From: Prostheceraeus crozeri
Lineage: Eukaryota > Platyhelminthes > Polycladida > Euryleptidae
NCBI GenBank assembly: GCA_907163375.1
Contig: CAJQUW010011605.1
Coordinates: forward strand, 186,001-250,000
Length of the DNA stretch: 64,000 bases
Direction of reading: 5' to 3'
The translations under genes were made by a program, and so were the position numbers. Under the pieces are notes generated by a model. It made no database searches. It worked only from the letters and a program-made list of their open reading frames with translations, and was not told the origin of the DNA. Shown here in pieces: positions 1-12,362 of this stretch. Position 1 is the stretch's first letter, and each line of letters opens with the position of its first letter.

Positions 1-355
1 AATTATCAAATAACCAAAAACTCGACACAGAGAAAATCTCTTCCCTATACAATCTTGCTACCGTTCAACAGGATAAAGAGATAACGTTGTAAACAAAAAT
101 GCTTGTGGTAAATGTTGCTGACTTGGCTAGCAATCCAAGTCAATATCTGATGCAACGATTCGAATCGTAATTGTATTCTCTATTGTTGTAATGTAAAATA
201 TAGGTGCTGGAGGCCGACTGCCGACAAAATTTAATCCGGGTGTCGACAGTGGCCCTGCCGACGGGGGGTCCAATAATTTTCTTGGGGGGGCCTGTGCCCC
301 CCAGGACCCCCCGTAGCGCCACCCCTGGTATAGTGCCCAACTCACCCGCGGAGGT
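1..355. repeat. repeat-derived flank with GC-rich hAT-like terminus
   Basis: No gene is seen here. The stretch from about 215 to 336 is much more GC-rich than its surroundings, with runs of C and G, and ends at about 336 in a sequence whose reverse complement begins CAGGGGTGGCGCTAC. That resembles the CAGGGG-type ends of hAT-family DNA transposons. No partner terminus or target duplication is visible, so the element is either cut by the window edge or decayed. Confidence 0.35.
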
Positions 356-375
356 TTGACTGTTCGATCCCCTTT

Positions 376-1596
376 TTGCCATCGAGAACAGTCTTGTTTT
401 GCTCTACGCGTTCTCTCATTTGCATGTCTGCACAGCACCCTACATACAGATACTCGATTGATGACCTACGTCGTCTTCAACATAAACCTTGTATCTTTAT
501 TCCGAAAATTACAAGGCGTCGTCTGTTCTTTCATGGGATTTTCGTGCAGCACATTCCTGTCCTGGCCACTAACTCAAAACATGGGGCTTCTTCCCAAGAC
601 AATGACCATCGTCCTCGTTCACGTTATCCTCCCAGACTTGGTCCATGCCATTGTCACCATGTCCATCGCCATCTGCGTTATCCTGAAATTGTTTCAACTG
701 TGCATCGGAGAACTCGAAAAGTTGTGCCCATCTCACTTCCATCTATTTTTCTCACCAGTATCAGATCCGTAAGGAACAAGATTGATGACCTACCTATTCA
801 AATCAAGAAGTGCAAGCCTGCTATAGCGATTATCGTTGAGTCATGGTTGGATGACACAACGGATGACAGTGGACTTCATATTCCTAATTATGATGTCTTT
901 CGGAGAGACAGAGGATCAAATGGTGGAGGCATTCTGGTGTATTGCCACCAGTTCTATTCAGCTGTATTATGCAATTGTGTTCCTGCTACTTCCCAAGATT
1001 GCAAAACTGAGCTGTTCTGTTTTATCTTGCATCCCAGTAACATTTTTGTGATTGTGATCTACCATCCTTACTGGGGAAGTTCGTCGTTCCATTCGTATAT
1101 CATTGACTCATTGCTGAAGCTGGTTAATCATGGTCGTCAATCTCATTCTATCGAGAATATCATTATAGCGGGAGATTTTAACGGACTTTCTAAAAGTGTA
1201 GGCACTATCAACTCACTCCTCAACACGAAAAGCTTGTTTGATCTTCCTACTCGGGGTGGCTCACAACTGGATTTTGTTCTGTGCGATGGTGCTAATTCCT
1301 ACTTGGACTCTGTCCTTTTACCTCCGATCGGTCGCTCAGATCATTCGGTTATTTACTGTCCCACAAAAAAAGTCTTGCCGCCACCCACATCAACCAAAGC
1401 AAAGTTCCGTGTAAAAACGCCCTCGGCTTGTGCTGAGTTTGGTCTTGAATTAACGAACAATGATAGATTGGCCTCCCTTCTCTCTGAGAGAGATGTTAAC
1501 GAAAAAGTTCTCCTGGACCTGATGGCCTACCTACATGGCTCTACAAAGACTTCTGTGATCCTCTGGTCCCCATCATCCATCATATCTGTACATTGA
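376..1596 (+). pseudogene. LINE endonuclease domain (exonuclease-endonuclease-phosphatase fold)
   Basis: A 406-codon open frame. The N-terminal third is not recognisable. From about residue 128 the APE-like fold starts with IRSVRNKIDDL, then IVESWL (metal-binding Glu), a GGGILVY strand, IIAGDFNGL (catalytic Asp and Asn) and GRSDHSVIY (terminal Asp-His). This enzyme nicks the target DNA for target-primed reverse transcription. After residue ~340 the frame should run into a linker of roughly 150 residues before the RT, but that linker is largely missing; the phrase GPDGLPTWLY typical of the RT entrance is already present in another frame near 1,515-1,545. The last ~30 residues are therefore out of frame. 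Confidence 0.75.
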
Positions 1597-2834
1597 GTGT
1601 GAACAGTGGCATTTCCCCCGCTACTCTCAAGCGGGCGTATGTAGTGCCTATACCGAAATGCAAAAAGCCACAATTTACTGATTACCGACCAATCTCTATT
1701 TTGCCTGTTCTGGCCAAAATACTTGAGAAAATCATACTGAAGAACTGGTTTCATTCCATCTTGCCAAAGCTTTCTAGTGATCAATTTGCATTCATACCAA
1801 GACATGGACAGGGGACTGTTTGTGCACTAACCTATATGGTCGATCGTATCTTGTCTCATTTGGATTCACCTGGTGCTATCAGACTTCTTATGGTGGATTT
1901 CACGAAAGCGTTCGACAAAATACCACATAGCGTCATCATAAACTCGTTGCATTCACTTGCCGCTCCTATTGAACTCATTAAATGGATTCAATCATACCTT
2001 GATTCTAGAGTGCAATGTGTGAAAACAAATGGACAACTTTCTTCTTGGTACCCAGCTATTAGTGGAGTGTCCCAGGGAGGTGTCTTATCACCTCTTCTGT
2101 TCGCCATAGCTGTTAACGACTATCATGCTCAACAACCAAATAGCACTCTCCTAAAATTTGCGGATGACCTTTTTATTATCCATGCCCTACGGCATGCCAG
2201 CGAAGATCATCTTAGTTCTGAACTTGACCATCTGACTTATTGGTCTGAATCTCATGGATTCAAACTTAACAACAATAAGACGAAAGTGATGAACATACAA
2301 ACGAAACGGTCCATTGTTTTGGCTCCATTGGAAGATACAGCATCTAATTGTGAAATTGAAGCAGTAAAGACGGCAAAAATCTTGGGCAATTGATTTGATG
2401 ATCAATTAACGTGGCACCATCACATTGAGAATGTCTTGAGCCGTGCCAGGAAAAGACTGTACATGCTCTACTCTCTTAAACAGATAAACGCTCCTCAGCG
2501 CATCATGTGGCTGGTATACTGTACACTCAAACGATCGGTAGCCAGCTACAGCTTTCCTGCATGGTGTAGCGTTAACAAAACTTGTTTCCGGCAGTTAACC
2601 CAATTTGAAGAACGTGTTTTCCGAATTTTTCGGATTAAGGGGAAAATCAAATTTGCTGATTTTTGCGACTTGATGGCAAGACGCCTATCAAGTAAAGTGA
2701 TGTGCCCTCAGCATCCCTTACATGTGATATTTGACAAATCATCATCTAGGTCTTCTACTCGCAAGGGATTCCTTCACAGGAAAGTGATGGCCAAAACCAA
2801 GCGGTTTCAGTCATCTTTCATTAGATTTGCTTAA
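1593..2834 (+). pseudogene. LINE reverse transcriptase domain, interrupted by a stop
   Basis: RT palm motifs in order: VVPIPKCKKP and DYRPISILPVLAKILEKII (motif 1/2), VDFTKAFDKIPHS (motif A), ISGVSQGGVLSPLLFAIAVNDY (motif B region) and LKFADDLFII (catalytic FADD, motif C). The thumb follows as KILGN, then a TGA at 2,391-2,393, then in the same frame DDQLTWHHHIENVLSRARKRLYML and the C-terminal helices to 2,834. The protein would make cDNA from its own RNA. Its start is not a true start: the frame begins upstream inside the damaged linker. Clearly inactive as it stands. Confidence 0.8.
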
Positions 2835-2917
2835 CTTTCTTTCATGTTTTATCTTCTGTACATGCCACTTCCGAATCTTGTTTTGAAGTGTAATAAAGCC
2901 ATATTATTATTATTATA

Positions 2918-5815
2918 CTTTCACAATGCATATCTTAAACACTGCACCCGCCTGTAAGTATAGCCTGTTTATTCACGACCATCAACCTCTTTGTTTAACT
3001 TTACTGTCCTAAGAATGGCATTTAGACACTAGTGATCCGTTATTCAATTTCCATTCCATTAACCATAAACTACAATATTTGCAAGTGAAAATGTAAATCT
3101 TAAAAGCATGACTCACAGAATGCAAGCTTTAATTCAATTCCGTCTAATAAAAACAAAACCAAGTAAGGGTATGAACAAATAGTTAGATTTGGTTACAAAA
3201 TTTGTCCGATAAGTTTTTTGTTTGATAAACCAATACATCGATCAAAATAATCAATTTTGTCTACAAAATCGGGATCCCGGGCTTTGAGACTTTGCTTCCG
3301 TACCAGGCTCGGTCAATCCTGAGTTCTCTTGACAAGCACGGCCCGGGCTCAATCCCGGACTTACAACCCCGATTAGCCTACTTAGAACATTTCATGTGGA
3401 ATAGGTTTAGAATAAGGCACGAAATAATTACACTTTGACAATTATTTCGTACCTTGCAGAAATGAAATGATGCTATAATCGCATGCGAGTTTTGAAATAT
3501 GCATTCACTTGCCAAATGAACAGCCTGAATTTGAGAAATTTGTCTCTTTAAATTCATTGATTCGTAACTAAAAATCTCTAGAATTGGATTCTAATTTTTT
3601 GCTCTCAAGCGAATTCAGTGTACATAATGTTCATTTAATGGTCATGACGTCAAGACGCTGAATTGCGTGATGGTCAATCTTTTCAATTGAACGAATCCTT
3701 TCTGTTACTGATAAAGAAGATCCATTAATTTCTACAAATGTTGAATAGCGACGCTAATCTACCGGTTCGGCGGCCGGTTTGAGCAAATCGCAGATTGCCA
3801 AAGGTTCAGTGAAACAATTAAAATACAAACTGGTAGAAATCCACCAGGGAAGGGGATAAGAATAGCTGAAGCTATGCAGGAGATTGAATGCTGATTTTCT
3901 CTCCGAATACATTACTCTTATACTCAAAGGATGCGTAGAATCGTATCAGAGAAATTGATAACACATACCAAAAAGTGGAATTCACTGATGAGCAAGAGGC
4001 ATGCCCAGTAAAGGACCACATCAAGATTGAAGACCACAATTTCCTTTTCCATGCAAAGATGAGTATCTATGTGGCACAACCAGTAATAGCAGCTTTTTTT
4101 TAGTGATTAAGGTGGTTGAAGGTGGTGAGAATTGCAATTTTATTAAGACTATTGAAAAAGCTGTACCGCCATGCTATAGCAGTATTTTGAGACTCTTTCC
4201 TTATTTCCGCAATCCTCCTCTATTAAATAAATAATTTGCCTTAAAAGAAGTTTGGAACTATAATAGGTGTAGGAAAACTTTCTAAACAAATTAGCATTTA
4301 AGACCGATTTTAAAAATCTTGCATGTTTGACGGCTCGAAAAAAGACAGCAATGTGGGCATCGCAATTAGGTTGTGTCGTGAATTGAATGCGTTTCGGAAT
4401 AATGCTATTAGAAGTTAAAGAGTCCTGGATATCAATGCATTTCGGAAGCACTCTCGTAATCCTTGTTATGATAAATTAGTAACATATTTGTTATTTCGAA
4501 ATTTTATTTCGAACCCTGTCTATGAAGCTACACACATTCAGATTTGGCAAGCCTCCCAATGTCGGGAAAAAACCCGCACTTTGAACACTTTAATCCACAT
4601 TTTATCACATTCTCGTAAACATCAACGATAAGAGGCATGATAATATCATATGCACATAATAGAAATTGACCTGAAGACACACCATGTCAAAAATTATGGC
4701 TCTAGACTGAATATTTTTTACCGCAATATAGTGAAAACAGAAAATTTCAATTAAACCAAAGACTTCAATTGCGTGCCATTGGATTAACCTTTAATCGTGT
4801 CTGAAAAGAGGAGGAACTACCTAGAACTCGGCAGACGCGCAGATCTGTTGTAGGCACAGAGTGTACATCATCCTGTGAAAGTCTCATTTTCATCCTCGTT
4901 CCCTGCAGAAACTCGTCCTTGCTAACGGACTATAATGCAAAAATCGATAAAATTAACTGCTATGCGAAGCGCAATTTGAGAATTTGCTGGTAATGTTTTC
5001 CACTTATCATCAATATGCACATACATCGTCAGCGTCTGTCAAATAATGTCATAATTATTTGAAAGACTCTAAAGTAGGAACAAGTCTTATTTTGTTTAAT
5101 GCTCCCTGACCAATGTCTTGGTATACGATGCATTTCCATTTGTTTTAAGCAGTTTTCTTCTTCTGGAATTGCTTTCTATCTACGAATTCAAGTACATTTT
5201 ACTTCATCAAAGTGAAATGAGAAAAAATTAACAGCTAGCTACTTGCGGCAAAGGCAGATATTACATGTTTTACTTCTACATTTATATTAGTAATATTAGA
5301 AACAAATGAATCCAAAAGTGAGATGTTTTAAAGATGCTAGACTAGAAAGAATGAATAGCTGTTCGTTTTGGCATTAACCCACCTTTTGAGTCAATACATT
5401 AATTATCAAGTAGTACACGTTCACTCCATAATTTGAGAGTGACTTTTTTTGAACAACAAGTAAGCATTCGTGTAACTGAGAATTAGTTTCATACTAAAAG
5501 GCAAAACTTTGATGCTCACTCCAGAGCAAGATTTTTAAAAAATGATGCAACTGCATAAAATTTGGTGCTACGATTTCGGTGCGGATTCAGTGGGTAGGGC
5601 CTATATCCTTGGGTTCTCCCTAGTACAGGTGTTGTCAAATGTAATCAATCTCTACTCAAATCAAGAAATCGGAGTTTTCGGAAGAGTTTTAAGCCAGGTA
5701 TAAATTTCAAAGTTACTAGGTCTAATGCAGGTTTTCGGTTCAAAGGGCTATGAGTCAATTATGGGCTTTAAATATTGTAGTAGGGGTTTCAGGCCATCCA
5801 TGAGTTTATTATAGG
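2918..5815. other. no gene seen
   Basis: About 2.9 kb of AT-rich sequence with only short, low-complexity frames. One GC-rich patch at about 3,268-3,370 contains two CCCGGG-centred segments in inverted arrangement. Nothing else is recognised. Confidence 0.5.
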
Positions 5816-5820
5816 AGTTG

Positions 5821-6121
5821 GAGACGCTCCGCTGCATCTGTCTCAACGAGATGTTCTAAAGCTCCCTAATCCGCTGCATTCGTCGGTTGGAGGCGCTGCG
5901 CTCCATCTGTCTTACGGAACTGCTCTGAAAGCTCCCTAATCCGCTGCATTCGTCGGTTGGAGGCGCTGCGCTCCATTTGTCTTACGGAACTGCTCTGAAA
6001 GCTCCCTAATCCGCTGCATTCGTCGGCTGGAGGCGCTCCACTCCATTTGTCTTAAGGAGCTGCTCTGAAAGCTCACCAATCCGCTGCATTCGTCGGTTGG
6101 AGGCGCTGCACTCCATCTGTC
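5821..6121. repeat. 70-bp tandem repeat, about four units
   Basis: A segment containing CTCCCTAATCCGCTGCATTC recurs at 5,862, 5,932, 6,002 and 6,072, an exact 70-bp period, with a partial unit before and after. The units differ at a few positions only. They are contiguous with no spacers, so this is a minisatellite and not a CRISPR-like array. GC content is higher than in the flanks. No frame through it resembles a known protein repeat. Confidence 0.9.
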
Positions 6122-6124
6122 ACA

Positions 6125-7450
6125 TTGGCAGTTCTGCGTTGTGGCAGACCCAGTCTGAGGGTAAAATATATATTCCTAGATTTAAGAATCACCGTTTTGC
6201 ATATACCTACATGCACAATGTATATTCAGAGGCGGTCGATTTAATAAGAACTCAATGCTGAATACACAGTGACGTTGACGTATTGCAAGGGCGCATTGGG
6301 CGCCAATCACGTTTTGCGCAATCGCACTTTGGCGCCTAACTTTCTTGATTTTGAATAATCTCAATTGAAAGATTTTAGACGTCAGTCCCATGTGATCATT
6401 TACATGGCGATGGTTCAGATATGAAAAAGGCACCCATGTCCTATGATTTTTCTTTAGTGTCACTTCTGATATATAGAGGTTGGTGTGATCTCTTCCATTG
6501 TCAGTTTTGAAGTGAGCAGGGCACCTTCGTCATTCGTTAGAGGTACTGCCAGTTTCTTCAAAGCTGTAAAGTTGTGCAGGGATGACGACCCATCATAGCT
6601 ACATCGGAAGTTTGTCAGTATGATGCAAATTTTCGAGGAATGACTGTACTGTACAGGCTTCTTTCTAAATGTGCATTGTTGAATAAACATTTTTAAGGCG
6701 GGAGAGGGGCAACTCCTGGTGCCTGTCAGTGGCGCCTGAACCTATCTTCTACAGTGTACATGTCCACCGCTGTCTCCTTTGAAAATCCTGCCTACGGAGC
6801 CAGATGTTGAAAGACTGCGGAATTAGTCCGGTAAGGCGAGTACGTATTCGTCGCTTTGATTCCCACACATGCTTTCATTGCAAATATTACAGGTGATGAG
6901 GTAAACAGTCTTCCTCACCTGACAAGATATCTGACCTTTGGACAAGCATTATTGACAAAATTGGCCATAAGAGATATCACTATAATAACTATAATTAGAG
7001 AAAAATTTACATCTTCATGCCTTGCTCACAATCATGCCTATTATTAAGTTAAGCTGTTTTTGCATCATTTCGAAAGGGTTGTTTCTGGCGTTGTTTTGTA
7101 TCCGTCATTGGCAATTGTCTATGACTCATCGTTTCAATACTCATCGATTAAATTGATTATCTTCGGACTTGCTCTCTTCGCGGCTAACACATGCATGTAC
7201 CCTAATGCACATGTAGTACTTGTAAAATCATTGCAAGCAGGCCTAATTTGTTGCGTATTTTTGAGATGCGTACGAGTTATGTCTATAGCACATGTTTCTG
7301 ATAACTATGGTCAAAGTATTTTCATGCGGAATATTATCAACGTTTTGCAAACAAAACTGCAAACGTAGGCCTATATGATCAGCCATCTACAAAATTAGAC
7401 ATACCAAATCAAACTTGTCTCTGGGTGAGTGATTTCTGTTTACTAAGTGT
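6125..7450. other. no gene supported
   Basis: Several frames of 60-100 codons exist on both strands but none shows family resemblance, biased composition or splice-site support. Treated as chance frames. Confidence 0.4.
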
Positions 7451-7454
7451 TTCT

Positions 7455-7656
7455 AACACGTCGGGGCCATGTGATGGTCACATACAGAAATTCATTCTGA
7501 TGAAGGTGTATGACACTTGCGCGAGCAAGTAGCGAATACTTTATAAAACTCTGTATAATTAAGAGCTTATTGGTTACACGTCAGGGGCACGTGGAAGTCA
7601 CATAGGGAAATCCACTCTGATTTAAGGTGTTCGACACTCTTGCGGGCAACGTGTAG
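7455..7656. repeat. pair of ~80-bp diverged direct repeats
   Basis: A segment starting ACACGTCGGGGCCATGTG at 7,455 is repeated at 7,576 as ACACGTCAGGGGCACGTG, with matching downstream text (CATTCTGAT..AAGGTGT, GACACT, GTAGCG). The copies are separated by about 120 bp start to start. Nature unknown; probably part of an older dispersed repeat. Confidence 0.65.
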
Positions 7657-8141
7657 CGCGGGCCCTTACCAAGCACTGCAGAAATATTGGGCCAGCAAGG
7701 GTCACCAAATCGACGTGTGGTCAACGTCGCCCATCCCAGCTTGTGCTTCGTGGTTAGTCATCAAAATCCCTTTGATGCTCCAACAACCCTTCATTAGAAG
7801 TGCAATAACCCTTTGTCGTTTGAAGATCCCATTCTTTTATATAAACCCTTCTAAAATTCAAGAGCCCTCTAATGCAAAACCAAGAACCGATGTTGATGTT
7901 TAAGATGTTTCATGTTGATAAAACCCTTACAAGAAATCTAATTTTTGACAGCAGGTTTTATTAACACGCATAGTATTTTCCTGAATCAAAATGCGTAAAA
8001 GTGAGTTTTAAGATGATGTATGTTTCTTGCATGTGCATCCAAGTCTATTTAGACGTCGTATTTCAGTCGCATTTCACGATGGGTCTTCGCATGCGCGTAT
8101 TTGTTTTGTTCATTCTTTTTAGGGGACTTAATTCTTGAAGT

Positions 8142-8480
8142 GAGGAGTCAGTAGCGAAAGTCGGTTATTGTTATTGTATGGACTATCTCCCGGAAAGTAG
8201 TGTACTATGCTGTAAACCCATTTATTTTTAGTTTCCAATAGTAATCATTCATATTGACCTTTTACGAAAACCAGGTGAAATAGTGGTGCATATCTGAGGT
8301 CGCACCACGAGACGTACGGAGACAGAGGCGAAAGGCGGTTATTGTCATTATATACAGTAGGTGATGTCCCGGTACTTAGTGGACCCATGGTGTAACTGAT
8401 TGTCAATAATAATCATTCATTCATTCTTCGTCTTTCTCAAAGGTCTGTTGAAATCGTGCTGCATATTGAGGTCACTTTGA
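8142..8480. repeat. two diverged tandem units of ~175 bp
   Basis: Unit 1 from about 8,142 and unit 2 from about 8,317 share GGCGAAAG/AGCGAAAG, CGGTTATTGT, CCCGG, AATAATCATTCAT, and a tail with GGTG/CTG..GAAAT.GTG.TGCATAT..GAGGTC. Similarity is patchy but collinear, giving a period near 175 bp. Not coding. Confidence 0.6.
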
Positions 8481-8484
8481 CAAT

Positions 8485-11150
8485 ATTGTTACATATTATG
8501 CCGCATCGGATTTAGACCAAGAGGAAGAAAGATCGGTTAGGGTGAATCATTCTGCCTAAATTTGTCAAATATATTGAAGCACTCTACATTTTGACATTAA
8601 TACCGCATGCATTCACAAGCGAAAATGAAAAAAATCCTAGTCTGATGTATCATTGACCAATCCCTCGTACCTCGTCGGTATTGTCAATGTTGATTTACAC
8701 ACGTATTGGGATTGACAAGACTCAAAAAAGTATATTCAGTTTGAAGCAAGAGTCCATGATGGCAGCGGTGAGGGTGACAGGAAGTGACCGTAAAATTGTT
8801 TGCCGCACTCACAAGTTTAAACAGATGCATCGAATTTAAAAATTGGTTGGCAACTTGTCAAGAGCCTTAGACAGATCAGTTATTATAAGCACTCGAACTG
8901 ATCCAGAAAAGCCGTACAAAAAACTAGTAGTGATAGAGAGACGTCCTCAGACGAACAATTTTCAGCACAAAATTTCTATGACAGCCTTAGACACTGCGTT
9001 TCGTCTTACACGGGTTCGTCAGCACGATTCAGAATGGCCCAGACTAGCTCAAAATATCTAGAATTGGAAGTCTTGATTGGAATTGATTAGTCTGATTATA
9101 TTTAATCAATATGATTATCAGCCGCACTACATAGCCAGGATAGATAAACAGAGAGCAGCTCGTTGTGCAGTCCGTCAGCTTGCTCAGCCATTTCAGATAT
9201 TTTAAGCTACTTTGGGCAATTCCCAGCCGCACTGACGAGCCATTGTAGGGAAAAAGCGCAGCGTCTACGATACTGCTGCCAAGAACTTTTTGTACTTAAA
9301 TAGTTTCTATTCTATGCCCAGGCGAACTGGCACTCTGCAGATGCAATTGCTACGGGGTTATGTTCATAGTGTGCATGTTAAATGTAAATCAGTCACTAAT
9401 ACGCATTGTTATCAATGTAATTGTATGATTTCAATGCGAAGACGCAATATCATAGGGACCTATTATGCTTGACCGTGCCGTGACAACATGTAGGCCTATG
9501 ATTCGTATAAATGTTGTACCTGGCCAATGCAAGCGTGTTTAATGCTATGTGGGAATCTCTCATAGATATTTCACACGGCAACTATATGTCTAGCTATACA
9601 CGATCTCAGGACCGATTACCCGCGCATTGCAAATATCTCAAACGATGAAAGAAAGAGTTAACAGGAACATTGTTTTCACATCATTAAGCAAATTTCATTG
9701 AGAAGTCACATCACGGGGAAAATCGCACGATTCCTGGTCATTCAAGAATCGCGCGGAATCGATTTAAAAATCAAATCAAAGCTCAAAATTTCAAAAAAAT
9801 TGACAGTTAACTTGACTGCTGGATAAGGGAGACAGAAAAATGATAGTTATATTTCTAAATTCACCTCGAGCGTCTTAAATAAAGCTCGTTCTGGCTGCCG
9901 GACAATGAAGGTTTTTAATTTTTCTATTTCCAGTCAGAAAAATAGATACGGGGGTAAAAGCAAATCGCAGCACCGCCGGTTCGTGATTCTCAACTTACAG
10001 TGCTTCTTGATTTACTGCCATGATTTACTTTGTTCTGGACAGGAAAAGAAGAAGCTTGAATTCGTTGATAATTCATACTAGAAAATTTTGAGTGTCTGTC
10101 AGCAAGCTTTTTTTGGGCCAAAACTTGGGGTCAAAACCCAAAACCCAAGCCCAAGTTTCAATGAATGAATAAAATCAAGTAAACGAAGTGCATTCATTGT
10201 ATTTTGTGCTGACATAAAGATTTTTCTAGAGGCCAAAATTCCTATTGGACCCATGAGAAGTGTGCTGGTATTAGTGGTAAACGATTTATTATTGCAATAA
10301 TGGTAATTAGTAGCCTAAGTACATGTATTACGTCATAAAGTTTTCTTTTAATTCAACCTACACTGATATACTGACTAATTAAAGATCTTTGATTTAATTA
10401 TGATTGAGTTACACATTGCTCATAGCAAAGCAATTGTTTTCATTTTAATATGATATATTCTCATTCAGAAATATAAACAAACTTGATAAATCTTATAGCT
10501 GCGCAGTAAGTGCATGGCTAAACATATTTAGAATACGAAATCGGAATGAATTTATTTTTGGATAAATGTCAGCTATCGCAGAAAGTTAAGTGAGGATAAC
10601 TGCGAAGATATTTAATGTAAATAATAATTTTCTGCGAATGTAGAAAAATTCAAAATCCAGAAATGCAACAAAATACATGTAAACTTGCAGTCAATACAAT
10701 ATGTATGAACTTTCAATGCGCGATATTGTCAAGCCCAGAATGAAATAGCTAATAATCACAAATATTTCATTTTTGAAATATTCCGTGAATCCAATGGAAA
10801 TTTGATAAAATATCAAAACTTTATGCTCTTATCCTGTAGCTCTCCTAAGATTCAAATCAAAATATTAATTTTTGTAACTTGATCTGTATATATTCAACCC
10901 AAATAGAAAACCCAAGTTTTGCATCACCTACTCAAGGTCGACTCAAGACCCAAAACTCAAAACCCAAGGTCCAACCTTGCTGTCAGGGAGGCTCATATCT
11001 TAATCATCAACTTCTTTTGATATTTGCGTTCGTCTTGATAGACATGATTGTAATGCCGAATAATCTCAACAGGACTTTGCAGGTGTTCTTGAGATTAACC
11101 ATGCATTTTTTCATAAGGTATATAGTGCAATAAAAATGTTATGCTGCAAT
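8485..11150. other. no gene seen upstream of the SNTX-like exon
   Basis: AT-rich, with short unconvincing frames only. I looked here for the N-terminal SNTX-family exon that should precede the exon at 11.16 kb and did not find one. Two AAACCC-rich patches lie near 10,130 and 10,900-10,970. Confidence 0.4.
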
Positions 11151-11161
11151 TTCCTTTTCAG

Positions 11162-11845
11162 CGTGCTGCTCTCAATGCAAATGGGACATTTTCAAAGTCT
11201 GGAAAAACCAACTCCTCTTCAATTGCTGTGACGGTCAGTACATTTTGCAATGGAAAGGTTGTAGATGTCACACCTACGAGCATATCTGATGCATTGGATG
11301 TAGCCAAGAAAGCTGTAGTAAAGGCTGTATCTATTGCTTCACGCTCAGTGGCTGTGAAAATGGAATTGACTCCAACAACATATTTTCCAATTTGTGGAAA
11401 GGTTAACTGCTACAGAACTTATCCTCACAAAAAGCTGCACATTTCGGCAATTAGCGCAATGTTGCTCGATCTCAAAAAGGCAATCAATAATCTGAAGTAT
11501 TGTCAACACGTTTTTAATATTCCACTAATTGAAAGGCATCTCAGGGTGGAGGTCAACCGATTATCTGAAAAGTTGAGAAGAGTACGCTCAGACATCATTA
11601 TATATATTTTGGAGAATGATATTAACTCATTTTCACTAAACCAGTTTCAGGATTTCGAAAAAATGTATGTGAATGGGACTAATCACGCATGGAATTATCG
11701 ATATTGGGGTGAAGCAGTTAATCAAATGTGTACTAGGATGAAAACATCGTCTCTGCCTCCAAGAGACGTGCGGACACGTTTTTTCGTAGAGGGCGATCTC
11801 CTAACAAAGGCATGTAACAAAGCAAATTCATGTGTTTGGCATTAA
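11162..11845 (+). CDS. SNTX/stonustoxin-like family protein, second-part exon
   Basis: An open exon of 228 codons including the stop, preceded by a good acceptor (ATTTCCTTTTCAG ending at 11,161) and entered in phase 0. The family is named after fish venom proteins, but most animal members are non-venom relatives of perforin. The N-terminal stretch (VTVSTFCNGKVVDVTPTSISDAL) matches the end of the family's MACPF-like region; VAVKMELTPTTYFP is the conserved strand that follows; the remainder, from about residue 85, is a helical bundle rich in Leu and basic residues ending WNYRYWGEAVNQMC. It aligns throughout with the minus-strand exon at 26.5-27.4 kb. No upstream exon was found within the window on this strand. 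Function unknown. Confidence 0.6.
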   Translation, partial: RAALNANGTFSKSGKTNSSSIAVTVSTFCNGKVVDVTPTSISDALDVAKKAVVKAVSIASRSVAVKMELTPTTYFPICGKVNCYRTYPHKKLHISAISAMLLDLKKAINNLKYCQHVFNIPLIERHLRVEVNRLSEKLRRVRSDIIIYILENDINSFSLNQFQDFEKMYVNGTNHAWNYRYWGEAVNQMCTRMKTSSLPPRDVRTRFFVEGDLLTKACNKANSCVWH

Positions 11846-11849
11846 CGGT

Positions 11850-12354
11850 AGTGAAAAATTGATAGTTGCTTGCATTCAATCCAAGATGTTGTAATTGTCA
11901 TTTAAACAATATATGTCAGAGACCTATAATTTGACTTTTTGCTTTCATTGCTGACGTGATCTTGCTGCATTAATGCCGGTTCTATGAATTGCTTGGCCAC
12001 ATTACTTGGGGGAGTCAATGAGTGTGGATAATTTGAGCGAGTTTGAGTTGGTTTACCAAGAAGTTGGTTTTAGTGCTTTACCAAGAAGATAGAGATTTGT
12101 TGTAATGTCTGTGGACAAACATGTATGGTGGCAAGCCATTTACCGTAAACCCATTGTCGGAAACCACTTACCGAAAATCAACTGAACGGAAAGCTCACTT
12201 TTAGAAAGTGCACTAATCGCAATGCCTAAATTAGCGGCAAATCTGATTGCCATACCCAGTTTACATGTAATCACACTTAATTTCTGATGACTTCTTCATG
12301 CGTCAGTATGCTAAGTCACAGAAAGTCAATGGACGTCGGCAGTAATAGAGCAGA
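11850..12354. other. no gene seen
   Basis: Downstream flank of the SNTX-like exon. No frame or repeat recognised. Confidence 0.4.
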
Positions 12355-12362
12355 CGTCAAGG

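Larger units (their letters stand above)
376..2917 (+). mobile_element. CR1-like LINE, decayed, with ATT-repeat tail
   Basis: A non-LTR retrotransposon copy with an apurinic-type endonuclease followed by reverse transcriptase. It ends in AATAAA and a short (ATT)n run at about 2,900-2,917, like the 3' end of the fuller LINE at 21.55 kb. Damage visible: loss of the linker between endonuclease and RT, a frame change near 1.5 kb and a TGA stop inside the RT thumb at 2,391-2,393. The 5' limit is uncertain; LINE-like frame is convincing from about 740. Clade assignment (CR1/L2 group) is by overall organisation only. Confidence 0.8.

Noticed and set aside
3268-3370. GC-rich segment with a GGCTCAATCCC string resembling a tRNA B box
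   Set aside because: No matching A box, acceptor stem or cloverleaf could be drawn.
5821-6121. regularly spaced repeats resembling a CRISPR array
   Set aside because: Units are contiguous with no variable spacers and the sequence is animal DNA.
6182-6690. two adjacent minus-strand frames of 93 and 76 codons
   Set aside because: No family resemblance and no splice or promoter support.
10090-10990. possible transposon with CAGCAAG-type ends
   Set aside because: The inverted match is short and the flanks give no target duplication.
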